Of a stretch of DNA of 7,700 nucleotides, positions 1 to 6,513 are shown in pieces. The position numbers were made by a program, and so were the translations under genes. Numbering within the stretch: the stretch's first letter is position 1; each line of letters begins with the position of its first letter. The notes beneath the pieces were generated by a model. That model searched no databases. It had not been told where the DNA came from and worked only from the letters and a program-made list of their open reading frames with translations. The DNA comes from an uncultured Lachnospiraceae bacterium (GTDB lineage Bacteria; Bacillota_A; Clostridia; Lachnospirales; Lachnospiraceae). The stretch covers positions 1 to 7,700 of the forward strand of contig CADBNG010000179.1 of assembly GCA_902795985.1 (NCBI GenBank). The letters run 5' to 3'.

Positions 1-50
1 ACGGAAAAGCCCTGGATATCATAGATCCTGCCCGTTAATGCTTCCGACAT
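1..50 (-). CDS. Probable glycyl radical enzyme activating enzyme (radical SAM), N-terminal fragment only
   Basis: An ATG at 50-48 on the minus strand opens a frame that stays open to the window edge and reads MSEALTGRIYDIQGFS. A G-R-I-x-D-I-Q-x-F-S start is typical of PflA-type radical S-adenosylmethionine activases, which abstract a hydrogen from the C-terminal glycine of their partner enzyme. A perfect AGGAGG (59-64) lies 8 nt upstream of the ATG. The start is 22 nt after the stop codon of GRE B, so the two are almost certainly co-transcribed. The Cx3Cx2C iron-sulfur motif that would prove the call lies beyond the window. A GRE followed directly by its activase is the usual gene order, which supports the assignment. 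No other activase is visible, so this one may serve both GREs; that is inference. Confidence 0.78.
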   Translation of the reverse strand, partial: MSEALTGRIYDIQGFS

Positions 51-72
51 GACAAAGTCCTCCTTTTGCGGA

Positions 73-2514
73 TCAGATGGACATTTCGGTCCTGCGGATC
101 AGGTCGTCCTGACACTCCTTGAACACCTCGACAAAATAGGCGGAGAAGCCGGCAACACGTACTACGAGATCCTTATAATCCTCCGGGTTGTCCTGGGCCT
201 TGCGCAGGGTATCCGAGGAAATGATATTCAGCTGCATCTCCATGCCGCCGCGGTCGAAATAGGTCTGCATCACGGCGCGGAGCTTTTTGTTTCCTTCTTC
301 GCCGCGCAGCGCGGTGGGATGGAATTTCATGTTCAGGAGCGTGCCGTTTCCGTATTTTGTCTGGTCATAGCCCAGTACGGAATTCAGCGTCGCCAGCGGA
401 CCGCTCTTGTCATAACCCTGAACCGGGGAGATTCCGTCGGAAAGCGGGGAGCCGCTCTTTCTTCCGTCGGGGGTCGCCCAGGTGTACCAGCCCATGACGG
501 TATTGAGGGTCACCGGATAGCATCCGGCGGACCAGCCGCCGCGGGGACCGGTGGAGGAATTGATCACGTCGGCGTAAACGTTGGCCGTCCAGCGGGAGAA
601 CTGGTCGCATTCCTCGATCCCGTTGCCGAAATGGGGCACTTCGTTCACGATGATCTGGCGCAGTTCCTCATAGCCTTCCCAGTTGGCCATAACGGCGTCG
701 TACATTTCCTTCGCGGTGCAGATCTTTTTATCGAAAACCACATATTTGATGCAGTTGAGGCACTCGGCCACGCTGCCGATACCGATCGCGGAATTTCCGG
801 TGGAGTTGTACTTCGCGCCGCCGGACATTACGTCTTTGCCCTTTTCCATGCATCCGTCCATCATTGCGGACACGATCGGCAGCGGATGCTCCTGCTCCGC
901 GACGCTCTCCCAGATGTTCTCACAGGCTACATGCCAGCGGCAGAAGTATTCGATCTGCTGCTTTACCGCGTCCTGGAACTCCTCAAACGTCCTGTAATCA
1001 TACAGATAACCGAGCTGAAGGCCGGTATGCTCCTTGATTTTTCCGTCCGGACCCGGCATGGGGTTCGTTCCGTTGTTCATGGCAAGAAGGACCGCTCCCA
1101 CCAGGTTGATGTAGGACTCGCATCCCGTTCCGCCGGGCTGGGCCCACTCATCTCCGCAGCCGGAGGGCTCCACACAGCCGATCAGGGTGTAATTCCGGGC
1201 GCTTTCCAGGGGAAGCCCTCTCTTCATCAGGGCCGGAATGATCACCCCGTCGTATTCAAACGTCGGTACGCCGCCGGCGATCTTGGTTGTCTCAATGGCC
1301 AGATCCCAGAGGTCGTCCGGGGTCTTGTCATGAATACGAAGGGCCTGTGGCGGGGAATGCAGCTTCAGACGGGCAGCCGTCTCGAGTACCATATAGGTGA
1401 TCGGATTGGACGCATCGTCGCCGTGTTTGTCCACGCCGCCGAGGGTGATCAGCGTTCCGCTGGTATAGCCCGGGTTGGCGATTGTCGCCGGGTTGTACTG
1501 GCACATCTTATTGTTTTCCGCCAGCTTCAGGCAGAACAGATCCACCAGTTCCTGCGCCTCTTCCGGGGTGATGTTGCCTGCCGCCAGATCCGCCTCGTAA
1601 TAGGAACCGAGGTACTGGTCAAAGCGGCCGAGGCTGAGTCCGTGCAGCTGTCCGTCCAGGCAGAGGCCCAGATGATACAGATAGATGCAGCGGATCGCGT
1701 CCCGGAAATTCCGGCAGGGGTTCTCCATGATCCAGTTGTAGCTGTCCGCCATCTCCAGAAGCTCGGCCCGGCGTTTTTCATCCTGTTCCAGTTCCGCCAG
1801 ACGCTTTGCTTCGGCACCGTACCGTTTGCTCCAGATGATCATGGCATCGCAGACGATGGTGACGGCGCGGTAGAAATTGTATTTTTTGTTGTTTTCGCCC
1901 ATGATGCCGGTGGCCTCGAGTTCCGCCAGCTTCTCCATTGCCTCGGCACGGATGGCGCCGCAGCCCTTCTGGGTGGCCTTCCAGTAGTTTATGGCAAAAT
2001 GGCCCACCGGGGTATTGGTATTGCCCTTCTCGTTGAACATCAGCATGCCGTTCCCGGCATGGGGCTTGTACCCTTCCGGAAGATACTCGTCGAATTTCGC
2101 GCTCATGTTGTTTTTGAGCCAGAAATCCTTGGTGGAAAGGATGTATTCCTTATCCTCTTCCGATACGATATAGGGATCGGATTCCCGGGCACCGGGATCC
2201 CCGTTCTCCAGCTCGTCCACAATCCAGCTGAAGGTGACTTCCGGGAAAATGGCGCTTCCCCGGTAACTGGTAACCATCTCGCCGGCGATCAGCTCGTCCT
2301 CGTTGATCAGGACCGGCAGCTTCTCGCAGAGATTTTTCAGGTTCTTTGCTCTTTTCAGAATGCCCGTAAGCTGGGGGTTTTCCTTGTAAAAATCGGTCAC
2401 AATCCGGAATCTGTTCGTATCCAGTCTCGGCTCGGTCGTACGATAGCGGTTCCGCATGGCGGCGACCCTGGGTGTAACTGCGCTCCAGTTCAATCCTGTT
2501 CCTCCTTTGATCAT
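73..2514 (-). CDS. Glycyl radical enzyme B (PFL-like, GCVEP class; substrate unknown)
   Basis: This encodes a cytoplasmic glycyl radical enzyme of about 813 aa, close to the usual 780-850 aa of the lyase/dehydratase branch. The thiyl-radical Cys is in IGCVEPSGCGDEW (Cys447, Glu449 from the ATG at 2514). The glycyl radical is in VVRVAGFSAYFV (Gly789), 24 residues before the C-terminus. A GHFAINYW segment (around residue 172) and SLGRFDQYL (around 294-302) lie where related enzymes place substrate residues. GCVE is shared by choline lyase, diol dehydratases and hydroxyproline dehydratase; pyruvate formate-lyase has Cys-Cys, so it is unlikely to be that. The product is not recognisable further. 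Start choice is open: ATG 2514 has AGGAG (2524-2528) at 9 nt; TTG 2493 has a better AGGAGG (2501-2506) at 7 nt and aligns better with the start of GRE A; GTG 2547 falls in a hairpin loop and is unlikely. A probable activase follows. The gene lies behind a glycine riboswitch. Confidence 0.95.
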   Translation of the reverse strand: MIKGGTGLNWSAVTPRVAAMRNRYRTTEPRLDTNRFRIVTDFYKENPQLTGILKRAKNLKNLCEKLPVLINEDELIAGEMVTSYRGSAIFPEVTFSWIVDELENGDPGARESDPYIVSEEDKEYILSTKDFWLKNNMSAKFDEYLPEGYKPHAGNGMLMFNEKGNTNTPVGHFAINYWKATQKGCGAIRAEAMEKLAELEATGIMGENNKKYNFYRAVTIVCDAMIIWSKRYGAEAKRLAELEQDEKRRAELLEMADSYNWIMENPCRNFRDAIRCIYLYHLGLCLDGQLHGLSLGRFDQYLGSYYEADLAAGNITPEEAQELVDLFCLKLAENNKMCQYNPATIANPGYTSGTLITLGGVDKHGDDASNPITYMVLETAARLKLHSPPQALRIHDKTPDDLWDLAIETTKIAGGVPTFEYDGVIIPALMKRGLPLESARNYTLIGCVEPSGCGDEWAQPGGTGCESYINLVGAVLLAMNNGTNPMPGPDGKIKEHTGLQLGYLYDYRTFEEFQDAVKQQIEYFCRWHVACENIWESVAEQEHPLPIVSAMMDGCMEKGKDVMSGGAKYNSTGNSAIGIGSVAECLNCIKYVVFDKKICTAKEMYDAVMANWEGYEELRQIIVNEVPHFGNGIEECDQFSRWTANVYADVINSSTGPRGGWSAGCYPVTLNTVMGWYTWATPDGRKSGSPLSDGISPVQGYDKSGPLATLNSVLGYDQTKYGNGTLLNMKFHPTALRGEEGNKKLRAVMQTYFDRGGMEMQLNIISSDTLRKAQDNPEDYKDLVVRVAGFSAYFVEVFKECQDDLIRRTEMSI

Positions 2515-2532
2515 GCAAATAGTCTCCTGTTG

Positions 2533-2566
2533 ATTCCATATTAACACATGAAAGTCAATATGGAAT
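2533..2566 (-). repeat. 10-bp inverted repeat just upstream of the GRE B ribosome binding site
   Basis: ATTCCATATT and its exact complement AATATGGAAT (arms 2533-2542 and 2557-2566) are separated by 14 nt. In the transcript this can extend by a G-U and an A-U pair to a 12-bp stem with a 10-nt loop. It ends 4 nt from the AGGAG of GRE B. It could be a protein operator, an mRNA-stabilising 5' hairpin or a translational control element. No T-run follows it on the minus strand, so it is not a terminator. Confidence 0.6.
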
Positions 2567-2589
2567 GAATAAATGCTTGCAGTTTTTTA

Positions 2590-2694
2590 ATAGCTGTTAT
2601 TTTTTGGCGGCAGGGGGACGGTTCCCTGTCGTCATAGCTGTTGTTTTTGGCGACAGGGAAGCGTCCCCCTGTCGCCAAACCGTCCCCTGTCGTC
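2590..2694. repeat. Cluster of REP-like GC-rich palindromes
   Basis: There are two related 28-nt palindromic units at 2606-2633 and 2649-2676 with a core of the type GGCGACAGGGGGACGCTTCC. The two units are inverted relative to each other in their asymmetric centre. The 2649-2676 unit has perfect 10-bp arms (GGCGACAGGG / CCCTGTCGCC). Each is preceded on the plus strand by a shared spacer of the form TAGCTGTTRTTTTT (2590-2605 and 2635-2648). A partial third copy (CCGTCCCCTGTCGTC) lies at 2680-2694. Short intergenic palindromes with this GACAGGG...CCCTGTC appearance are common in Firmicute genomes and resemble REP elements mobilised by REP-associated tyrosine transposases. No transposase is present here, so that link is inference. 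The cluster sits in the leader between the riboswitch terminator and GRE B. Confidence 0.75.
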
Positions 2695-2726
2695 AAAAAA
2701 GGCGGCAGGAAACGTTTCCTGCCGCC
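2695..2726 (-). terminator. Intrinsic terminator of the glycine riboswitch expression platform
   Basis: A perfect 26-nt palindrome (2701-2726, arms GGCGGCAGGAAAC / GTTTCCTGCCGCC) is followed on the minus strand by six T residues (2700-2695). It begins about 20 nt after the 3' end of the aptamer, the usual place for a transcription-attenuation switch. It is directional: on the plus strand no T-run follows the hairpin. Whether glycine favours readthrough or termination cannot be settled by eye. One candidate antiterminator is the aptamer segment CAAAAGG pairing with CCTTTTTTG at the terminator tail. Confidence 0.88.
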
Positions 2727-2745
2727 GGATAATGTCTGGTAAAAT

Positions 2746-2828
2746 TCTCTGTCCTTTTGCCTGAGAGATTCGACTTTTCGGCCTTGCACCTTCGGCACCC
2801 GCTCGGTTACGGGATTCTCCAGAGCTTC
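2746..2828 (-). promoter_or_regulatory. Glycine riboswitch (single aptamer)
   Basis: The minus strand carries the conserved core of the glycine aptamer: CTCTGGAGA (2824-2816), a P3-like hairpin CCCG...CGGG, then GTGCCGAAGGTGCAAG, and finally CTCTCAGGCAAAAGGACAGA. The outer helix P1 pairs CTCT (2824-2821) with AGAG (2750-2747), and P2 pairs GGAGA with TCTC. Only one full aptamer is visible, so it would be a singlet rather than the tandem form. A promoter lies about 80 nt upstream and a strong terminator 20 nt downstream. The family senses glycine and normally controls gcv, glyA or glycine transport genes. Here the first gene downstream is a glycyl radical enzyme, which is unusual. Confidence 0.93.
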
Positions 2829-2833
2829 CTCCA

Positions 2834-2875
2834 CATTCGGTTTCTTTTTCTTTATTTCGGACCGGATTCCGAATG
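2834..2875 (-). other. Leader stem upstream of the aptamer, possible ghost-aptamer or linker region
   Basis: CATTCGG (minus strand, 2875-2869) can pair with CCGAATG (2840-2834) across an A-rich loop. A smaller alternative hairpin TTCGGA/TCCGAA uses 2873-2868 with 2861-2856, so the two are mutually exclusive. Singlet glycine riboswitches often keep a remnant partner next to the aptamer, and this stem occupies the 5' position. The assignment is tentative because no conserved ghost-aptamer motif can be confirmed by eye. Confidence 0.35.
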
Positions 2876-2907
2876 CTTCACCGGATATTCAATTTTACGT
2901 CCGCTCA

Positions 2908-2936
2908 AGAATACATCAGCGATGGTTTTTTGTCAA
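2908..2936 (-). promoter_or_regulatory. Sigma-70-type promoter for the riboswitch-GRE B transcript
   Basis: The -35 TTGACA (2936-2931) is a perfect consensus. It is separated by exactly 17 nt from -10 TATTCT (2913-2908). The expected transcript start is near 2901, leaving room for a leader stem before the aptamer. The promoter begins 13 nt after the GRE A stop codon, and no terminator separates it from GRE A. GRE A transcripts could therefore also read into the riboswitch and be subject to it. Confidence 0.82.
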
Positions 2937-2949
2937 CCTGCCGCACGTA

Positions 2950-5373
2950 TTACAGGTTCAGTTCCGTCCTGCGGATCAGATCATCCTGGGACGCTTTGTA
3001 CACCTCCACGAAATAGGCGGAGAAACCGGCCACACGGACCACCAGGTCCTTATAGTTTTCCGGGTGCGCCTGGGCATCCCGAAGGGTGTCCGCAGAGACG
3101 ATATTCATCTGCATCTGCATGCCGCCCATGCCGAAGAAATAGGTTTTCAGCAGATTCTTCAGCTTTCCGGTACCGTCGGCGGAATTGATGGCCGTCGGAT
3201 GGAACTTCATGTTCAGCAGGATGCCGTTGGAATATTTGGTATGGTCAAAACAGGTGACGCTGCGCAGAGCGGAGGTCGGGCCGCTGGCATCGAATCCCTG
3301 TACGGCGGAAATACCGTCGGAAAGGGGGTCGCCGCTGCGCCGGGAGTCCGGAGTCGCCGGGGTAAACATGCCGAACACAACGTTCATGGTCACCGGATAC
3401 ATGCCCGCTGCGAAATGCCCCCGGTGGGTTTCCTGGGTCACCACATAATCCGCATAGGATTCCGCCACATACCGGGTGAATTCATCATGCTCGGGATCTC
3501 CGTTCCCGTAGTGGGGGATATCGCCGATAATCATCTGGCGAAGCTCTTCATAGCCTTCCCAGTCGTTGATCAGGGCATCATAGAGCTCCCGCGTGGTGCA
3601 TTTATGCTGCTTGAAGCACAGTTCGTTGATGACGTTTAAAGATTCGGCGACGTTGCCCAGCCCGATTCCGGACATTCCGGTGGAATTGTATTTGCTTCCG
3701 CCGTCCATGACGTCCTTTCCGCTCTCCATGCATCCCGTCATCGTCGCGGAAACGACCGGCTGGGGAATTTCGTAGCGGGTAACGGCTTCATGGATATTCG
3801 TCATCGTCGCATGCCATTTTACCCAGTATTCCATCTGAGTGTTATAGGCCTTCTTGACCTCTTCGATATCCTTCATTTCGTAAAGGTATCCGGTCTGCGG
3901 ACCCAGCTGGGTCCCGGTATCCGACATCGGGCCCTTCATATAGGATTTGCCGTTATTGAGGGCAAGAGCCAGGATATTCGCGAAATTGGTGTAGCTGTCC
4001 ACGCCGTCGCCGCCGCATGCGCACCACTCTTCTCCGCCGATGGAAGGCTCCACGCAGCCGATCAGGCAGTAATTCCAGGAATCCTCCGGTGAAATGCCCC
4101 TCTTCTCCAGCGCGGGAATCACCAGATTGTCCGAATAGAAGCTGGGAACACCTCCCGCGGCCTTATTGACCTCAAGCGCGCAGTCCCAGAGGTCCTCGGG
4201 CATCTTCGGATGCACGCGCAGCGCCATGGGCGGGGAATGCAGTTTCATCCGGCCTACGGATTCCAGGAACATGTACGTGGTGATATTGGTTCCGTCATCG
4301 CCATGCTTATTCCGGGTTCCGCCCACGGTAATCAGCTGGCCGGAGGTATATCCCGGCGCGGATTTCGCCGTCTGGGCGCCCCAGGCCTTGTTGCATTCGG
4401 CGACCTTGAGGCAGTACAGATCCACAAGCTCCTGGGCTTCTTCCCGGGTCAGCACACCGTCGGCGATGTCTTTTTCGGCGAAATCACCGAGCACCGCGTC
4501 AATCCTTCCCAGGGAGGTTCCGTGCATGTTGGCATCCATCAGGACGCACATTTCGTAAAACCAGACCGCCTGAATGGCCTCGCGGAAGTTTCTCGCGGGA
4601 TTCTCCATGATCCAACCCATGGTTTCGGAAATCTGCTGCAGTTCCGCCTTCCGGACCGGATCCGGGCAGGCTTCCGCCATTTTCGCGCATTCCGCAGAAT
4701 ACCGTTTGGCAAGGCGGATCATCGCTCCGCAGACAATCGAAACGCCCCGGTAGAAATTGTACGGGCCGGCGGAGCCGTGAATGGCGTTTGCCTCGATCTC
4801 CGCAATCTTCGCGTCAGCCTCGGCCTTGACCGCGGCAAATCCTTTTTTAACGGCCACATGATAATTGGGAGCAAAATGCCCGATCGGCTGCGGACAGCAG
4901 TCTTTCGCGCCGAAGGTCTCCACGCCGTTGTTGGCAATGGCCTTATATGTTTCGGGATAATACGGGTTCACGAGCGAGCAGAGGCACTCGCCGTCCCAGA
5001 AGGGAATCGTTTCCAGAATATAATCCCGGTCTTCGTCCCGGACCAGGTATTTGTCCTCTTCCCGGGTGCTGATGGTCCCGTCCCGCAGCTCCTGTTCCAG
5101 CCAGGCGATGCTGTATTCGGGATAAAGCGCCGATGCTTTGTACGTAGCGGTGTAGCTGCCGACGATCAGTTCGTCGTCACGGATGAACACGGGAATCTTG
5201 TCGCAAAGGTTCGCGAAATTCAGCGCCCGCTTCATGACGCTGCGCACATTCCGGTTCGCTTTATAGAATTCGGTAACGAGCCGGTAGCGTTCGATATCGA
5301 TGTAGGGAACCGTGTCCCGGTACATCGCGCGCATTTTTTCAACGCGCGGGGTCATTTTTGATAATTCATACAT
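2950..5373 (-). CDS. Glycyl radical enzyme A (PFL-like, GCVEP class; substrate unknown)
   Basis: This is a paralogue of GRE B. The first ATG of the frame is at 5400, but the ATG at 5373 (MYELSKMTPRVEKM) is preferred: GGAGG (5382-5386) sits 8 nt upstream of it and the upstream ATG has no ribosome binding site. That gives 807 aa. The catalytic Cys440 and Glu442 lie in LIGCVEPSIGGEEW, and the glycyl radical Gly783 in VVRVAGFSAYFV near the C-terminus. Two extra Cys follow the catalytic loop (EEWCACGG), which GRE B lacks at the same place. Substrate-side segments differ from GRE B: GHFAPNYH and SLGRIDAVLGDF against GHFAINYW and SLGRFDQYLGSY. The C-terminal radical domains are nearly identical. This suggests a shared activase but different substrates. 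The adjacent divergent LysR gene probably regulates it. The lack of Cys-Cys argues against pyruvate formate-lyase. Confidence 0.95.
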   Translation of the reverse strand: MYELSKMTPRVEKMRAMYRDTVPYIDIERYRLVTEFYKANRNVRSVMKRALNFANLCDKIPVFIRDDELIVGSYTATYKASALYPEYSIAWLEQELRDGTISTREEDKYLVRDEDRDYILETIPFWDGECLCSLVNPYYPETYKAIANNGVETFGAKDCCPQPIGHFAPNYHVAVKKGFAAVKAEADAKIAEIEANAIHGSAGPYNFYRGVSIVCGAMIRLAKRYSAECAKMAEACPDPVRKAELQQISETMGWIMENPARNFREAIQAVWFYEMCVLMDANMHGTSLGRIDAVLGDFAEKDIADGVLTREEAQELVDLYCLKVAECNKAWGAQTAKSAPGYTSGQLITVGGTRNKHGDDGTNITTYMFLESVGRMKLHSPPMALRVHPKMPEDLWDCALEVNKAAGGVPSFYSDNLVIPALEKRGISPEDSWNYCLIGCVEPSIGGEEWCACGGDGVDSYTNFANILALALNNGKSYMKGPMSDTGTQLGPQTGYLYEMKDIEEVKKAYNTQMEYWVKWHATMTNIHEAVTRYEIPQPVVSATMTGCMESGKDVMDGGSKYNSTGMSGIGLGNVAESLNVINELCFKQHKCTTRELYDALINDWEGYEELRQMIIGDIPHYGNGDPEHDEFTRYVAESYADYVVTQETHRGHFAAGMYPVTMNVVFGMFTPATPDSRRSGDPLSDGISAVQGFDASGPTSALRSVTCFDHTKYSNGILLNMKFHPTAINSADGTGKLKNLLKTYFFGMGGMQMQMNIVSADTLRDAQAHPENYKDLVVRVAGFSAYFVEVYKASQDDLIRRTELNL

Positions 5374-5492
5374 TCTGTCATCCTCCGGAAGCATTTTCAT
5401 TAAGGATTTCGTGTCATGCGGTCCACAAATGCCGTTTCCCGGGATTTCCCAAAAGCACGGACCCGCGGGGCAGGAAAACCGCTCTCAAACGG

Positions 5493-5521
5493 ATGTTACC
5501 ATTGTCCCGGATCGATTGCAA
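5493..5521 (-). promoter_or_regulatory. Probable promoter of GRE A
   Basis: On the minus strand, -35 TTGCAA (5521-5516) and an extended -10 TGGTAACAT (-10 hexamer 5498-5493) are separated by 17 nt. The expected start is near 5486, giving a leader of about 110 nt before the GRE A ATG. The -35 hexamer is self-complementary and is also the -35 of the divergent regulator promoter. Confidence 0.6.
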
Positions 5522-5539
5522 TGGCTTTTAAAAATGGTA
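5497..5539. promoter_or_regulatory. Inverted repeat centred on the shared -35; candidate regulator site
   Basis: TACCATT (5497-5503) and AATGGTA (5533-5539) are exact inverted copies whose centre (5518) coincides with the palindrome ATTGCAAT. LysR-type regulators usually bind dyads in the region between themselves and a divergent target. However, both arms overlap the extended -10 elements, so the symmetry may only reflect two back-to-back promoters. A second weaker dyad, GATAG-N11-CTATC, lies at 5559-5579 in the regulator leader and is another candidate for autoregulation. Confidence 0.4.
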
Positions 5540-5543
5540 TAAT
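5516..5543 (+). promoter_or_regulatory. Promoter of the LysR-family regulator gene
   Basis: -35 TTGCAA (5516-5521), a 16-nt spacer and an extended -10 TGGTATAAT (hexamer 5538-5543, perfect consensus) precede the regulator by about 48 nt. Transcription should start near 5550. This is the stronger of the two divergent promoters by match to consensus. Confidence 0.75.
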
Positions 5544-5590
5544 TCTATGTGATACAGCGATAGATCGTCGGACACTATCCGAGAGAAGCG

Positions 5591-6505
5591 ATGAACATCC
5601 AGTACCTGAACTATTTTCTCAGGCTTGCGAAAACCAGAAACATCACTGCCGCCGCCGCGGATCTGAACATGTCCTCCCAGGGGCTGATGAAGGCTGTTTC
5701 CCGGATGGAGGAAGAAATGGGCTGCCGTCTGTTCGAACGCACCGCGCACGGGCTGGAAATTACGCCGGAAGGCACCTGGTTCAGCGCATATGCCCATTCC
5801 ATGCTGGACGAATATGAGCAGTGCCGCTCCCGTCTCTCCGACCGGTCCTTCAACCTTAATCATTTCAATATCACCGCGGCCGTCGGCACACTGGCCGAAT
5901 ACGCCGCCCGGACAATCCGGGATTTCAAAAAGCTGCACCCGGAATACACCGTCACCGTCCATGAGCTTTCACAGAAGGAATGTGAAGACGCGGTGGCTTC
6001 CGGCAGCGCCCTGCTCGGCTTCGGAATCGAACCGTTCCCCCAGGGTCTGGAGGTTCTGCCGGTTCATGCCCTGTTCCCGGCCATCCTGCTCCGCAGGGAC
6101 CATCCTCTGGCAAACGAGCCGGTCATTACCCGGGAAATGATTGCCGGACTGCCGATGGTTCTTCTGAACCGCCAGTTTGCCAGCGCCGGCGCCTTTCTGG
6201 ATTCCATGGAGCGCTCCGGTACCGCTCCCCGGGTTCAGGCCAGAGCCCACTCCATCCTTGAAATGGCCAAGCTGGTCATGACGGAATCCCTGGCCGGCCT
6301 TGTCAACGTCTCCCTTGCCGCCGATATTGAAAACCGGGAGCTGGCCGCTGTTCCGCTTGCGGCGCCGGGACAGATCCGCAATCTCTGCGTCTTCCGCAAA
6401 GCAGGACGGATCCCCGCAAAGGCCCCGGAAGAGTTCTTCGAATTCTGCCGGTCCGTCCCTCTTTCCCGAAAACTGGTTCCCCTGAAGCCGGAAGACCTGC
6501 TATGA
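5591..6505 (+). CDS. LysR-family transcriptional regulator
   Basis: At 304 aa this has the normal length for the family. The N-terminal winged helix-turn-helix (about residues 1-60) has the typical pattern of a conserved LNYFLRLAKTRNITAAAADL segment followed by MSSQGLMKAVSRMEEEMGCRLFER, where Ser-x-Gly-Leu and LFER are family hallmarks. Residues from about 89 onward form the periplasmic-binding-protein-like effector domain (FNITAAVGTLAEYAARTI onward). Members bind a small effector, often a substrate or product of the pathway they control, and act as tetramers on a divergent promoter. The gene is divergent from GRE A with about 217 nt between the starts, so GRE A is the likely target. The effector cannot be read from sequence. 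The ribosome binding site (GAGAG, 5581-5585) is weak. The gene appears monocistronic. Confidence 0.93.
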   Translation: MNIQYLNYFLRLAKTRNITAAAADLNMSSQGLMKAVSRMEEEMGCRLFERTAHGLEITPEGTWFSAYAHSMLDEYEQCRSRLSDRSFNLNHFNITAAVGTLAEYAARTIRDFKKLHPEYTVTVHELSQKECEDAVASGSALLGFGIEPFPQGLEVLPVHALFPAILLRRDHPLANEPVITREMIAGLPMVLLNRQFASAGAFLDSMERSGTAPRVQARAHSILEMAKLVMTESLAGLVNVSLAADIENRELAAVPLAAPGQIRNLCVFRKAGRIPAKAPEEFFEFCRSVPLSRKLVPLKPEDLL

Positions 6506-6513
6506 TACAAAAT

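Noticed and set aside
49..2544. 831-codon open frame on the plus strand opposite GRE B
   Set aside because: It is an antisense shadow: the opposite strand encodes a GRE with intact catalytic motifs over its whole length, and the plus-strand translation shows no family motif. Long antisense frames are common in GC-rich coding DNA.
2590..2694. CRISPR array
   Set aside because: The units are palindromic, in mixed orientation, only two to three in number, and the short spacers are themselves repeated rather than unique.
2541..2834. 97-codon minus-strand open frame in the intergenic region
   Set aside because: It overlaps the glycine aptamer, the terminator and the REP-like cluster; structured RNA explains the sequence and the peptide has no recognisable features.
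2757..3188. 143-codon plus-strand open frame
   Set aside because: It is antisense to the riboswitch and the 3' end of GRE A and has low-complexity Arg/Pro-rich translation typical of a shadow frame.
4210..5361. 383-codon plus-strand open frame opposite GRE A
   Set aside because: It lies wholly inside GRE A on the other strand, has no recognisable domain or ribosome binding site, and is explained by codon bias of the real gene.
73..5373. Calling either GRE pyruvate formate-lyase (pflB)
   Set aside because: Pyruvate formate-lyase has two adjacent active-site cysteines; both proteins here have a single Cys in GCVEP.
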